From Saprospiraceae bacterium (GTDB lineage: Bacteria; Bacteroidota; Bacteroidia; Chitinophagales; Saprospiraceae), in assembly GCA_027009605.1 (NCBI GenBank), contig JALVCY010000038.1, positions 1 through 17,984 of the forward strand: a stretch of 17,984 bases of DNA, read 5' to 3'. Within the stretch, counting starts at the first letter, position 1. The number at the start of each line of letters is the position of its first letter. The translations under genes and the position numbers were made by a program. The notes under the pieces are model-generated. The model did not search any database, had not been told where the DNA came from, and saw only the letters and a program-made list of their open reading frames with translations. Positions 1-6,567 of this stretch are shown here, piece after piece.

Positions 1-120
1 GCATTTTTGTGGATGTTGAAGCTACAATTTTTGAAGCGTAGCTGGGCTACGTGAGAAAATTTTAGCAAAAACAGGCGCAAAAAGGGCATTTTCTAGCAAA
101 AATTAGCGGGTGGCTAAATA
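1..120. other. Left-edge non-coding stretch with a small hairpin
   Basis: No convincing gene is visible. A 6-bp stem with a 3-nt loop (CGTAGC at 37-42, GCTACG at 46-51) lies here. A short in-frame stretch ending in TAG at 39-41 could be the last codons of a gene left of the window, but 12 residues are too few to judge. The 12-mer TAAATAGTTACA at 115-126 recurs at 3965-3976 upstream of the serpin. Confidence 0.3.
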
Positions 121-151
121 GTTACAAACTAATTATTTTTTACTACATTTG
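121..151 (+). promoter_or_regulatory. Bacteroidota-type promoter for the 177-560 lipoprotein
   Basis: A GTTACA box (121-126) is followed after 17 bases by TACATTTG (144-151), which matches the Bacteroidota -7 consensus TAnnTTTG. The same architecture (nTTACA, 17 bases, TAnnTTTG) lies just upstream of the tRNA-Gln gene at 8472-8502, which supports both calls. Transcription would begin near 156-160, giving a leader of about 20 nt before the ATG at 177. Basis: motif match and spacing; the start site itself is inferred. Confidence 0.55.
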
Positions 152-176
152 CTCTAGACACAAATTTCTAAGCGAT

Positions 177-560
177 ATGAAAAAATCAGCTTTTCTCTTC
201 CTTATCTTAAGCATCGTTCTATTTTCCTGCAAAGAAACGACCCCGCCACCCACCCGCACCCAATTGCTTACGGATGAAAATTGGTTTCCTGACGGTGACG
301 GTTTTGAAGAATGTGAAAAAGATGACCCCTTCGATTTTGAGGACGATGGAACTTTTGTCATTCTCATTGATGAAGGCATCCCTTGCGACTCTGTCCCTGA
401 CAAACAGCGTCTTTCCGGATTTTGGACTTTCTATCTCGATAACAAATTAATTCTCTATTATGATGCGGACGAGTTGGATACCTTCTTGATAGAAAATCTG
501 ACCGAAGAGCAACTTATCCTTTATAGCGGAGTCGGTGATAGTTTGATTTTTAAACATTAG
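177..560 (+). CDS. Small lipoprotein, possibly lipocalin-like
   Basis: A 127-residue protein with a lipoprotein signal peptide: Lys-Lys at residues 2-3, a hydrophobic core and the lipobox LFSC with Cys18 as the lipidated residue. The mature part is acidic and rich in Asp/Glu (residues 40-60). It then shows alternating hydrophobic segments with W-T-F-Y, L-I-L-Y-Y and L-T-E-E-Q-L-I-L-Y patterns, as in the small lipocalin-like lipoproteins of Bacteroidota (short beta-barrel or half-barrel). The family assignment is inferred from pattern only; no catalytic residues can be named. A promoter lies just upstream, and the TonB-dependent receptor gene starts 49 bases downstream on the same strand, so the three genes to 3818 may be co-transcribed. 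The function is unknown; a periplasmic or outer-membrane-anchored accessory role is plausible. Confidence 0.7.
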   Translation: MKKSAFLFLILSIVLFSCKETTPPPTRTQLLTDENWFPDGDGFEECEKDDPFDFEDDGTFVILIDEGIPCDSVPDKQRLSGFWTFYLDNKLILYYDADELDTFLIENLTEEQLILYSGVGDSLIFKH

Positions 561-609
561 TGCCTAATTTTCGGGCCACTCCATCCTTTTTCATTCAAAA
601 CTAAGCGCC

Positions 610-2961
610 ATGGTTTTCTCTATTAGGTATGCACAGCAAATTTTTCTACTTTCCTTACTGCTTCTTACAGCCCCTTTAGTTTTTGCAGGGGATGTATCAC
701 TAGACCCACCGACCAAAGTGGTCATTTCCGGTAAAGTCAAAGATGCCGATACCGGAGAAGATTTATTATTTGCCACCGTATCTGTCGTGGGTACTACGAT
801 TGGGACGACCACCAACGAATATGGTTTTTACTCCCTGACCTTAACCGGGGACGTTTTGGCGCAAGCCGAAATCAAGCTGCTCTACACTTATCTCGGTTAT
901 GTCTCTTCCGAGAAAAAAGTCCCGCTTGCAGCGTCCGTCCAATTGGATGTCGCCTTATCGCCGGAATCCACAAAAATCGAAGAAGTCGTCGTCTCCGCAT
1001 CCAAACAAAAGCAAAAAGAAGAACTCAAAAGTGCCGAGATGAGCACGATTCGCTTGCAGATGAAAGCGGTAAAAAATCTTCCGTCCTTGGGCGGAGAAGT
1101 GGATTTGGTCAAGGTCGTACAACTTTTGCCCGGGGTAACTTCCGGCAATCAGGGGACGACCGGCATGTTGGTACGCGGGGGTAGTGCCGACCAAAACTTA
1201 GTTTTATTGGATGAAGCCACCGTATATAATGTCGGGCATTTATTTGGTTTCTTTTCGGTGTTTAACTCGGAAGCCATCCGGGATGTCACCATGGTCAAAG
1301 GCGCATTTGGGGCCAATTACGGCGGCCGGTTATCATCGATTTTGGATGTCAGAATGAAAGAAGGCAACCTACAAAATTATCATGCCCAAGGTGGAATCGG
1401 GTTGTTGGCTTCTCGCATCATGTTGGAAGGGCCGATAAAAAAGGAAGAAGCTTCCTTTGTGGTGGCGGCAAGGCGCTCCTATGTCGATCACGTGTTGCGG
1501 GCGGCCGGATTGAAAGTGCCCCCTTACTATTTTTATGATTTGAATGCTAAAGCCAACTACATACTGAACGAGCATAACCGGTTGTTTTATAGCTTTTACT
1601 ATGGCCAAGATAAGCTCTCGTTGTCTAAAGATGCGGATGAAGAAGATATTGGGATTAATTTTGGCTTTAACTTGAATAATTTAACCAACACCTTGCGGTG
1701 GAATCACCTGTTCTCTCAAAAATTATTTTCTAATTTCTCTTTGATTCACACCAATTTTGCCTACGATATATTGGGGACTTTGGGCAACAAAAACATTTTT
1801 GTAGGGTCTTCGATTTTTGATTTAGGAGCCAAATTGGACTTTGATTATTTTAGAAATAATAGCAACCATATTCGATTTGGTGCATCGGTGGTCTCCCATC
1901 ATTTTAAACCCAATGTAGTCAGTACGTCACAGAGCTTGCGCAAAATATTGCCTAATTCTAAGCCGCAAAATTTGATTTCCAATGAGTTTGCGGTGTATGC
2001 CCACAGTGATAAGGATTTTACCAAATGGCTGCGGGTAAAATATGGTGCCCGGTTGACGGGAAGTTTGGTTACCGGCAAGACTTATGTCGATGTAGAGCCT
2101 AGATTAGCCCTTCGTGTACTCCTTTCGGAAAACGATGCCTTAAAGTTGAGCGTCTCCAAAATGAATCAATACATGCACCGGGTGTCGAGTTCTTCGGTGT
2201 CTCTGCCCACAGATTTGTGGTATCCCATCACCCAAAACATTACGCCACAATCTTCCTATCTGTATTCGGGGGGATTGGAGCATTTATTTGAGACATACAA
2301 GACGAAAGTGGGCATCGAAGCCTATTACAAGACGATGACGGGGCTGATTGAATTTAAGGAAGGCGCCAATGTCATTTTTAACAATAATTTTGAAGCAGAA
2401 TTGCTGCAAGGCAAGGGGACATCTTACGGTTATGAATTTTTTGTCAAAAGAGACGAAGGACGATTTACCGGCTGGGTGGGCTATACGCTGGCTTGGGCTA
2501 CTCGTCAATTTGACGGCTTAAATAAGGGCAAGGAATTTCCATCCAAATTTGACCGAAGACATGTGATTTCTCTGGTGGGTAGTTATCATTTTTCAAAAAG
2601 ATTAATTGGTTCGGCTGTTTGGGAATATCAAAGTGGAGCTCGCTTTACCGCACAAGTTGGCCAACATGTGGCCTTTGACCCTGCATATAATGTCAACCTG
2701 ATTCCGATTTATTCAGACCGGAATGCCATTTCATTGTCTCCATCCCATCGTTTGGACGTAAGTCTGACATGGAAGGGGCGTACAGACAGACGATTCAGTG
2801 GAGATTGGAGTGTGGGCATTTATAATCTGTATAATTATGCACAGCCCTACAAAATTAAGGTCGTGAAAGATGGCAATTCTTTCCGCTATACCCAACCCGG
2901 GTTATTTGGGTTGCTGCCGTCCATTTCGTACAATTTTAACTTCACACAAAACAAAAAATAA
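610..2961 (+). CDS. TonB-dependent outer-membrane receptor with carboxypeptidase-like N-domain
   Basis: A 783-residue outer-membrane transporter. Residues 1-26 form a signal peptide ending LVFA. Residues 38-115 are a carboxypeptidase regulatory-like domain (SGKVKDADTGE, then a G-TTTNEYG-FYSL pattern). IEEVVVSA at 123-130 is the link to the plug. Residues 142-250 are the plug (LVRGGSADQNLVLLDEA, VKGAFGANYGGRLSSILDV). The remainder is a beta-barrel ending in aromatic-rich strands (SISYNFNF). Receptors of this kind import bulky ligands using TonB-ExbBD energy; the ligand cannot be read from sequence. It is shorter than SusC proteins (about 1000 residues) and lacks their typical motifs. Its stop codon shares one base with the start of the following DUF4249 gene, a pairing common in Bacteroidota, so the two products probably form one envelope complex. 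Complete, with no frameshift. Confidence 0.92.
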   Translation: MVFSIRYAQQIFLLSLLLLTAPLVFAGDVSLDPPTKVVISGKVKDADTGEDLLFATVSVVGTTIGTTTNEYGFYSLTLTGDVLAQAEIKLLYTYLGYVSSEKKVPLAASVQLDVALSPESTKIEEVVVSASKQKQKEELKSAEMSTIRLQMKAVKNLPSLGGEVDLVKVVQLLPGVTSGNQGTTGMLVRGGSADQNLVLLDEATVYNVGHLFGFFSVFNSEAIRDVTMVKGAFGANYGGRLSSILDVRMKEGNLQNYHAQGGIGLLASRIMLEGPIKKEEASFVVAARRSYVDHVLRAAGLKVPPYYFYDLNAKANYILNEHNRLFYSFYYGQDKLSLSKDADEEDIGINFGFNLNNLTNTLRWNHLFSQKLFSNFSLIHTNFAYDILGTLGNKNIFVGSSIFDLGAKLDFDYFRNNSNHIRFGASVVSHHFKPNVVSTSQSLRKILPNSKPQNLISNEFAVYAHSDKDFTKWLRVKYGARLTGSLVTGKTYVDVEPRLALRVLLSENDALKLSVSKMNQYMHRVSSSSVSLPTDLWYPITQNITPQSSYLYSGGLEHLFETYKTKVGIEAYYKTMTGLIEFKEGANVIFNNNFEAELLQGKGTSYGYEFFVKRDEGRFTGWVGYTLAWATRQFDGLNKGKEFPSKFDRRHVISLVGSYHFSKRLIGSAVWEYQSGARFTAQVGQHVAFDPAYNVNLIPIYSDRNAISLSPSHRLDVSLTWKGRTDRRFSGDWSVGIYNLYNYAQPYKIKVVKDGNSFRYTQPGLFGLLPSISYNFNFTQNKK

Positions 2962-3818
2962 TGAAACAGATTTATACCACTTTGTTTTGGACTCTACTGT
3001 TGATGACACTTTTTACTTCTTGTAAACCGAAGCCATTGGAGATAGATATTCCTGAAGAATCGCCGAAGATAGTCGTCAATTCGTTTGCTGCGGAAGGCTA
3101 CATTGTACTCTACTTGACCAAAAGCTTTAGCCCGTTGGCTGACACCGCCGATCAGGATTTTGTGAAGAGTCTGGGCATTGCCGGAGCAGACGCAAAACTA
3201 ATTTATAAGGGGACAACTATTTCCTTTGAAGAATTGCCGGATTCCCTAGAAGCCAATGGCGTTTACCTTGCTCAGGTGGATAATCTTGCACCCAATGAAA
3301 CCATTACGCTGGAAGCCAGTGCCGATGGGCTACCACCCATCAAGGCCACAACTTCTGCCTTGCCGCTTATTGAAGACTTTGATTTTGAGTTAGTCCGCAA
3401 TCCTTTTGACTCGGCTTACGCAACGTTATTTTATAGCTTTAATGATGTGAATGTCCACGCACACAATTACTATGCGATTGCCATTTCAGGCGGGAAAGAA
3501 GAAGAGATTTTTCAAGGCGTGGACACCTTAAGAGATTTAAATACATCCAAATATGTTTTGTTTGATGATTTAGAATATCCATACGCTACCATTGATGGCG
3601 CCATAAACATCCTTGCCGACCCTTACGACACGCTCAATATCAGCTTAGCCCAAATCAACCAAGAGTATTACAAATATCTCCAAGTCTCCCAAAAAGCCGG
3701 TAGTTTTTTCTCCAGTATCACCAAAGAACCCATCAATTACCCGTCAAATGTGGAAGGCGGATATGGCTTTTTTAATGCCTTTTTGCCGTATTTTGCAAGA
3801 GTTGTAGTGCGGGAATAG
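2961..3818 (+). CDS. DUF4249 family lipoprotein
   Basis: A 285-residue lipoprotein with the signal peptide ending in the lipobox FTSC (Cys21). The mature protein starts with a Pro-rich linker, then PKIVVNSFAAEGYIVLYLTKS, GADAKLIYKG, a GVYLAQVDNLAPNETITLEA stretch and an I-A-I-S-G segment. This layout is characteristic of DUF4249 (beta-sandwich domain first, then a less conserved C-terminal half). DUF4249 proteins are regularly encoded next to TonB-dependent receptors, and a SusD-like helper role at the outer-membrane surface is often assumed but not proven. Its ATG overlaps the receptor stop (TAATG), indicating translational coupling. A hairpin (3814-3848) spans the stop codon and may end transcription or protect the mRNA 3' end. 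The domain call rests on recognised pattern; the ligand is unknown. Confidence 0.85.
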   Translation: MKQIYTTLFWTLLLMTLFTSCKPKPLEIDIPEESPKIVVNSFAAEGYIVLYLTKSFSPLADTADQDFVKSLGIAGADAKLIYKGTTISFEELPDSLEANGVYLAQVDNLAPNETITLEASADGLPPIKATTSALPLIEDFDFELVRNPFDSAYATLFYSFNDVNVHAHNYYAIAISGGKEEEIFQGVDTLRDLNTSKYVLFDDLEYPYATIDGAINILADPYDTLNISLAQINQEYYKYLQVSQKAGSFFSSITKEPINYPSNVEGGYGFFNAFLPYFARVVVRE

Positions 3819-3848
3819 GCTGTTTTTTTCGTTCAACCCCAGCCTATT
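3814..3848 (+). terminator. Hairpin over the DUF4249 stop codon, possible terminator
   Basis: AATAGGCTG (3814-3822) pairs with CAGCCTATT (3840-3848) around a T-rich 17-nt loop; the TAG stop (3816-3818) lies inside the left arm. There is no run of T after the right arm, so it is not a textbook intrinsic terminator. The remaining bases to 3994 hold no gene; the serpin promoter must lie there, but I could not place it convincingly. Confidence 0.4.
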
Positions 3849-3994
3849 TGAAATGGGATGATGAGAAAATCAATAAAACCCGTCATCGAAAGAATAATAC
3901 CGGTATTACACACCGACCCAACCATTTGTTTGGTTCGTGCTGTCCTATTGGATACATGTTTTGTTAAATAGTTACACTTTAAAAACTAAGAAAA

Positions 3995-5176
3995 ATGAAG
4001 ACCTATTTGTATTTTTTTCTCGTGATTGCCTTTTTGACGAGTTGTGATAAAAAAAAGCTCACTCCACCCAATGCGCCAAAGTCCTTTGAATCGACAGATT
4101 TTGTTGTGGATATTTTTAAGACCATCGTAAATGATGAAGAGAATGAGAAAAATGTTATTCTTTCGCCTTTGAGTATCAAATCTGCCTTTTTGATGGCCGC
4201 CAATGGCGCTAATGGTGAGACAAGAAATCAAATCCTTTCCGTTCTAGGGGCTCCGAATAATGACATGGATGCCGTTAATGCTACGTATGCATCTCTTTTG
4301 GAAAGCCTTGACTATCAAGATGATACGACTAGATTGGAAATGGCCAATGCCTTATTTTGGGATGCCAATAGAATTGATGTGAAGCCTGAATTTTTGACAA
4401 AACTTGCGGAAAATTATAAGGCGGAGCAATATACCTATGATTTTAGCCTACCCGCCACTAAGGATGACATCAATGGTTGGGTTGATGAAAAAACAGAAGG
4501 CAGAATAAAAGAGATTTTGGAAAGTATCTCAGGTGATGATGTGATGTTTTTGATGAATGCACTTTATTTTAAAGCGGATTGGAAAAATGGTTTTGTAGAA
4601 GATATGACTATGAATAAGGATTTCACCAAGTCTGACGGTACGGTTTTGTCTATACCTTTCATGAATAACGATGGGGCTTATGATGCTTACGCAAATGAAG
4701 AATACCAAGCTTTGGACTTAAAGTTTAAGAATGATGATTTTTCTATGACTTTCTTAATGCCAAGGAAAAAAAGTATCAACGAGTTTATAAATAGTGTGAC
4801 TTTGGAAATGCTTGATGACTTATATGATTCTAAGCTTAAAAATCAGCGTGTTCTTGTGAGCTTACCAAAATTTGAAGTGGACTATAAAATATTACTTAAT
4901 GAACCGCTCAAAAGTATGGGGATGACATTGCCATTTGGAGATGCAGATTTTTCTAATTTAGGTGTTGCTCGTGGACCATTAAAAATCGGTCAAGCATTGC
5001 ATAAGACATTTTTGAAGATAGATGAAAAGGGAGCGGAAGGTGCAGCCGTAACATCGATTGGGATATTTGTTACTTCTGTTCCACCCCCAATGTATTTCAA
5101 CAGGCCATTCATGGTGATTTTGAAAAATCACAAGACTGATTCTTATGTGTTTATGGCTAAAATTGCGGCACCTTAA
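3995..5176 (+). CDS. Lipoprotein serpin (serine/cysteine protease inhibitor)
   Basis: A 393-residue serpin with a lipoprotein signal peptide (lipobox LTSC, Cys17) and a short linker. Serpin landmarks run in order: NVILSPLSI (53-61), INGWV-x3-T-E-GRI (159-171), FLMNALYFKADW (185-196), a LPKFEVDYK segment, and the reactive-centre loop followed by FNRPF (368-372). The loop hinge EKGAEGAAVT (344-353) has small residues at P15-P9, as inhibitory serpins require. Counting from P17 = Glu344 puts the scissile bond at Thr360-Ser361. Serpins trap target proteases by loop insertion after cleavage. The lipid anchor suggests a place at the outer membrane, guarding the envelope against its own secreted or foreign proteases. 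Gly at P12, where Ala is usual, is a mild departure. It has its own intergenic region on both sides and appears monocistronic. The family is certain; the target protease is unknown. Confidence 0.95.
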   Translation: MKTYLYFFLVIAFLTSCDKKKLTPPNAPKSFESTDFVVDIFKTIVNDEENEKNVILSPLSIKSAFLMAANGANGETRNQILSVLGAPNNDMDAVNATYASLLESLDYQDDTTRLEMANALFWDANRIDVKPEFLTKLAENYKAEQYTYDFSLPATKDDINGWVDEKTEGRIKEILESISGDDVMFLMNALYFKADWKNGFVEDMTMNKDFTKSDGTVLSIPFMNNDGAYDAYANEEYQALDLKFKNDDFSMTFLMPRKKSINEFINSVTLEMLDDLYDSKLKNQRVLVSLPKFEVDYKILLNEPLKSMGMTLPFGDADFSNLGVARGPLKIGQALHKTFLKIDEKGAEGAAVTSIGIFVTSVPPPMYFNRPFMVILKNHKTDSYVFMAKIAAP

Positions 5177-5181
5177 TTCAT

Positions 5182-5233
5182 ATTTGCCCTGTATTCATGT
5201 AGCACTTGCGTACTATGTGAATACAGGGCAAAT
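5182..5233 (+). terminator. Long perfect hairpin after the serpin gene
   Basis: ATTTGCCCTGTATTCA (5182-5197) is perfectly complementary to 5218-5233. The stem continues inward through TGTAG/CTATG with two G-T wobbles to 21 bp around a 10-nt loop (5203-5212). It starts 5 bases after the serpin stop. No T-run follows, so it may act as an mRNA 3'-end stabiliser or be the first of the nested palindromes in this gap; it could also stop transcription together with the hairpins just after it. Confidence 0.5.
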
Positions 5234-5241
5234 GTTGGGAA

Positions 5242-5286
5242 AACCCCTTCGGGGTTAACTGTCCTAGCTGCTAGGTTTGTTTTTTG
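5242..5286 (+). terminator. Two short hairpins, the second followed by a T-rich run
   Basis: AACCCC-TTC-GGGGTT (5242-5256) is a 6-bp stem with a 3-nt loop. CCTAG-CTG-CTAGG (5263-5275) follows and is itself followed by TTTGTTTTTT, which fits a weak intrinsic terminator for the serpin transcript. Confidence 0.45.
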
Positions 5287-5317
5287 GGGGGCAAGGATTA
5301 TAACGGACTCTATTCTT

Positions 5318-5367
5318 CCCTTCTCCACTCTTAATTCTGCATTCTTAACTCTTAACTCCTGTTGGGG
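5318..5367. repeat. Repeat A, copy 1
   Basis: A pyrimidine-rich segment beginning CTTCTCCACTCTTAATTCTG and ending near CTCCTGTTGGGG. Related copies lie at 6166-6224, 6568-6626 and 8643-8701. It is followed by the left end of repeat B, the same order as after copies 2 and 3. Confidence 0.75.
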
Positions 5368-5378
5368 TAGTTCCTAGG

Positions 5379-5417
5379 AAAGCCAAAGCAAAGTTGGATT
5401 TTTTGTCGCAAGCCCCT
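5379..5417. repeat. Repeat B, left half (interrupted copy)
   Basis: 39 bases with one mismatch to 6301-6339, the left half of the intact palindromic element B. The matching right half is not adjacent but found at about 5936-5964 (CTTTG.AAATGGGGGTTAA.GGTCAAC). The intervening DNA of about 520 bases is mostly repeat type C/E. This is what insertion of C/E DNA into an existing B element would leave. Confidence 0.65.
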
Positions 5418-5439
5418 GCCGATTCCTTCCTGTCGGTAG

Positions 5440-5503
5440 TCCGCTGCGCACCAAGCTTAGTAATCCGTTTTTGTGGAAAAGCTTGAGCATGGTGTAGTGG
5501 ATG
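5440..5503. repeat. Repeat C, copy 1
   Basis: About 63 bases (CCGCTGCGC, CCAAGCTTAG, ATCCGTTTTTGTGG, AAGCTTGAGCATGG, TGTAGTGGATG) nearly identical to 5819-5881, with only a few substitutions. A shorter, diverged version of its beginning lies at 13034-13060. It is followed by a segment ending in the TTGGCTCACC core that also bounds element E. Confidence 0.75.
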
Positions 5504-5526
5504 CTTTGGTCTTTAGTGCGTGATTC

Positions 5527-5678
5527 TTGGCTCACCTGCCGATTCCTATCGGTTCTGCACTGTGTTCCAAGCTTAACGATCCAAAACGTCCACTCACCGG
5601 ATCGCTAAGCTCGTAGCCTTTGGAGACGAAGTCGACAAAGATGGCGGAGCACCGATAGTGATGCGGTGGGTGAGCCAA
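5527..5678. repeat. Palindromic element E, copy 1
   Basis: A 152-bp imperfect palindrome bounded by TTGGCTCACC (5527-5536) and its exact inverse GGTGAGCCAA (5669-5678). ATCGGT/ACCGAT and GCTC/GAGC pair further in. At the centre is a hairpin with stem CTTTG (5618-5622)/CAAAG (5636-5640) around GACGAAGTCG (5625-5634). The related copy at 12773-12880 has the same ends, the same central decamer and the same CCGGATCGCTAAGCTC stretch, but a different inner stem. Reading frames through it are repeat shadows, not genes. Confidence 0.75.
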
Positions 5679-5683
5679 GCCGT

Positions 5684-5818
5684 TCGTACAAGACCAAGAA
5701 AAAGATACTACATTTGCTTGGCTTTATGTATAATTTCCGTAATTTTTGCAAAAAAGTTAAACATAAAGTATGTGGATGCTCTAATCCCCTGTGCGTGATT
5801 CTTGGCTCACCAATCTTT
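5684..5818. repeat. Linker segment of the C/E repeat family
   Basis: The block GCTTGGCT...TTAAACATA...GTGCGTGATT...TTGGCTCACC aligns by eye with the linker between E units at 12660-12782 and 12891-13013, though clearly diverged. It holds TACATTTG (5709-5716), a match to the Bacteroidota -7 promoter consensus. No coding potential was recognised. Confidence 0.5.
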
Positions 5819-5881
5819 CCGCTGCGCTCCAAGCTTAGCGATCCGTTTTTGTGGAAAAGCTTGAGCATGGTGTAGTGGATG
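5819..5881. repeat. Repeat C, copy 2
   Basis: Near-identical to 5440-5503. It is followed again by a segment leading to a core (TTGGCTCATC, 5905-5914) and CTGCCGATTCC, as after copy 1, so the repeat unit is longer than the best-conserved 63 bases. Confidence 0.75.
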
Positions 5882-5935
5882 TTTTAATCTTCAGTGCGCA
5901 ATTTTTGGCTCATCTGCCGATTCCTCCTATCGGTA

Positions 5936-5964
5936 CCCTTTGAAAATGGGGGTTAATGGTCAAC
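5936..5964. repeat. Repeat B, right half (interrupted copy)
   Basis: It matches the right-centre of intact element B at 6346-6373 (CTTTG, then AATGGGGGTTAA, then GGTCAAC) with a few substitutions. The outer arm (TTTGCTTTGG) is not kept; the octamer array follows directly. Downstream, TACTAGG and GGCTATTC blocks again match those after the intact B. Confidence 0.55.
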
Positions 5965-5965
5965 G

Positions 5966-5989
5966 TATAACGGTGTAACGGTTTAACGG
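5966..5989. repeat. Octamer tandem array, three units
   Basis: Three head-to-tail octamers: TATAACGG, TGTAACGG, TTTAACGG. All end in TAACGG and differ only in the first two bases. A related five-unit array follows guaB at 8244-8283. Confidence 0.7.
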
Positions 5990-6037
5990 GTGGGTACTAG
6001 GTTTATTTTGAGAATCTGCCCGTTTTTGGCTATTCGT

Positions 6038-6125
6038 CCCCAAAATATTTAAAGGCCATAAAGTCCCCTTTCTGCAAAGGGGATTTTTGGGGCTTTCATA
6101 AAAAAAGTCTTTAAATATTTTGGGG
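6038..6125. repeat. Palindromic element D, copy 1
   Basis: Bounded by CCCCAAAATATTTAAAG (6038-6054) and its perfect 17-bp inverse (6109-6125). Inside is a second hairpin, TCCCCTTT (6064-6071)/AAAGGGGA (6076-6083) with loop CTGC. The right half matches copy 2 at 6434-6527 almost exactly, while the inner hairpin differs completely. Confidence 0.85.
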
Positions 6126-6165
6126 ATTCGGAGCAAGAACTATAAATAACGGGTATGACCCCATA

Positions 6166-6240
6166 CTTCTCCACTCTTATTTCTGCAATCTTCAATCTTA
6201 ACTCCTGTTAGGGGATGCCGGATTGATTGAAGAGTTAAGA
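6166..6240. repeat. Repeat A, copy 2
   Basis: It begins CTTCTCCACTCTTATTTCTG. It holds two competing pairings: TCTTAACTC (6196-6204) with GAGTTAAGA (6232-6240), and TCTTCAATC (6189-6197) with GATTGAAGA (6225-6233). It follows a block GATTCGGAGCAAGAAC...AACGGGTA shared with the sequence before copy 3. Confidence 0.8.
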
Positions 6241-6304
6241 TTTACGATTTACGATTTTTGAAGTGATTAGATTTGGGATTTTGATTAGATTGTCCCTTTA
6301 AAAA

Positions 6305-6383
6305 CCAAAGCAAAGTTGGATTTTTTGTCGCAAGCCCCTAACCCCCCTTTGCGAATGGGGGTTAAAGGTCAACTTTGCTTTGG
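6305..6383. repeat. Palindromic element B, intact copy
   Basis: The 14-bp perfect inverted ends CCAAAGCAAAGTTG (6305-6318) and CAACTTTGCTTTGG (6370-6383) enclose an inner hairpin AACCCCC/GGGGGTT with loop CTTTGCGAAT. The interrupted copy at 5379 has AAGCC where this one has AAACC, and its version would extend the inverted end to 17 bp. The open reading frame through it is a by-product of the repeat. Confidence 0.8.
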
Positions 6384-6433
6384 CTTAGTACTAGGCTTTT
6401 ATTGGGGGTGGCTATTCTTTCTTAGACCGCTCT

Positions 6434-6527
6434 CCCCAAAATATTTAAAGGCCGTAGGGGGGTTCCTTGTGAAACTCCTACGGGATTTTTGGGGCTTTCA
6501 TAAAAAAAGTCTTTAAATATTTTGGGG
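6434..6527. repeat. Palindromic element D, copy 2
   Basis: It has the same 17-bp inverted ends as copy 1 (6434-6450 and 6511-6527), with a different inner hairpin CCGTAGG (6452-6458)/CCTACGG (6477-6483), partly extended by GTT/AAAC. From 6484 on it is nearly identical to copy 1 and continues so through the following block into repeat A copy 3. Confidence 0.85.
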
Positions 6528-6567
6528 ATTCGGAGCAAGAACTATAAATAACGGGTACGACCCCATA

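Noticed and set aside
143..403. 86-residue - strand frame over the first lipoprotein
   Set aside because: It is antisense to a gene with a clear signal peptide and promoter; its own sequence is Ser/Lys-rich without features.
3965..3976. TAAATAGTTACA upstream of the serpin as the same promoter as at 121
   Set aside because: At 17-base spacing the -7 box would fall on the start codon and the sequence there does not match; the shared 12-mer may be chance or a common upstream element.
5605..5875. Overlapping frames of 69-87 residues on both strands
   Set aside because: They lie inside the E element, linker and C repeat, and the apparent protein similarity between loci follows from the DNA repeats.
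6316..6516. 66-residue + strand frame
   Set aside because: It runs across repeats B and D; the sequence is explained by the palindromes.
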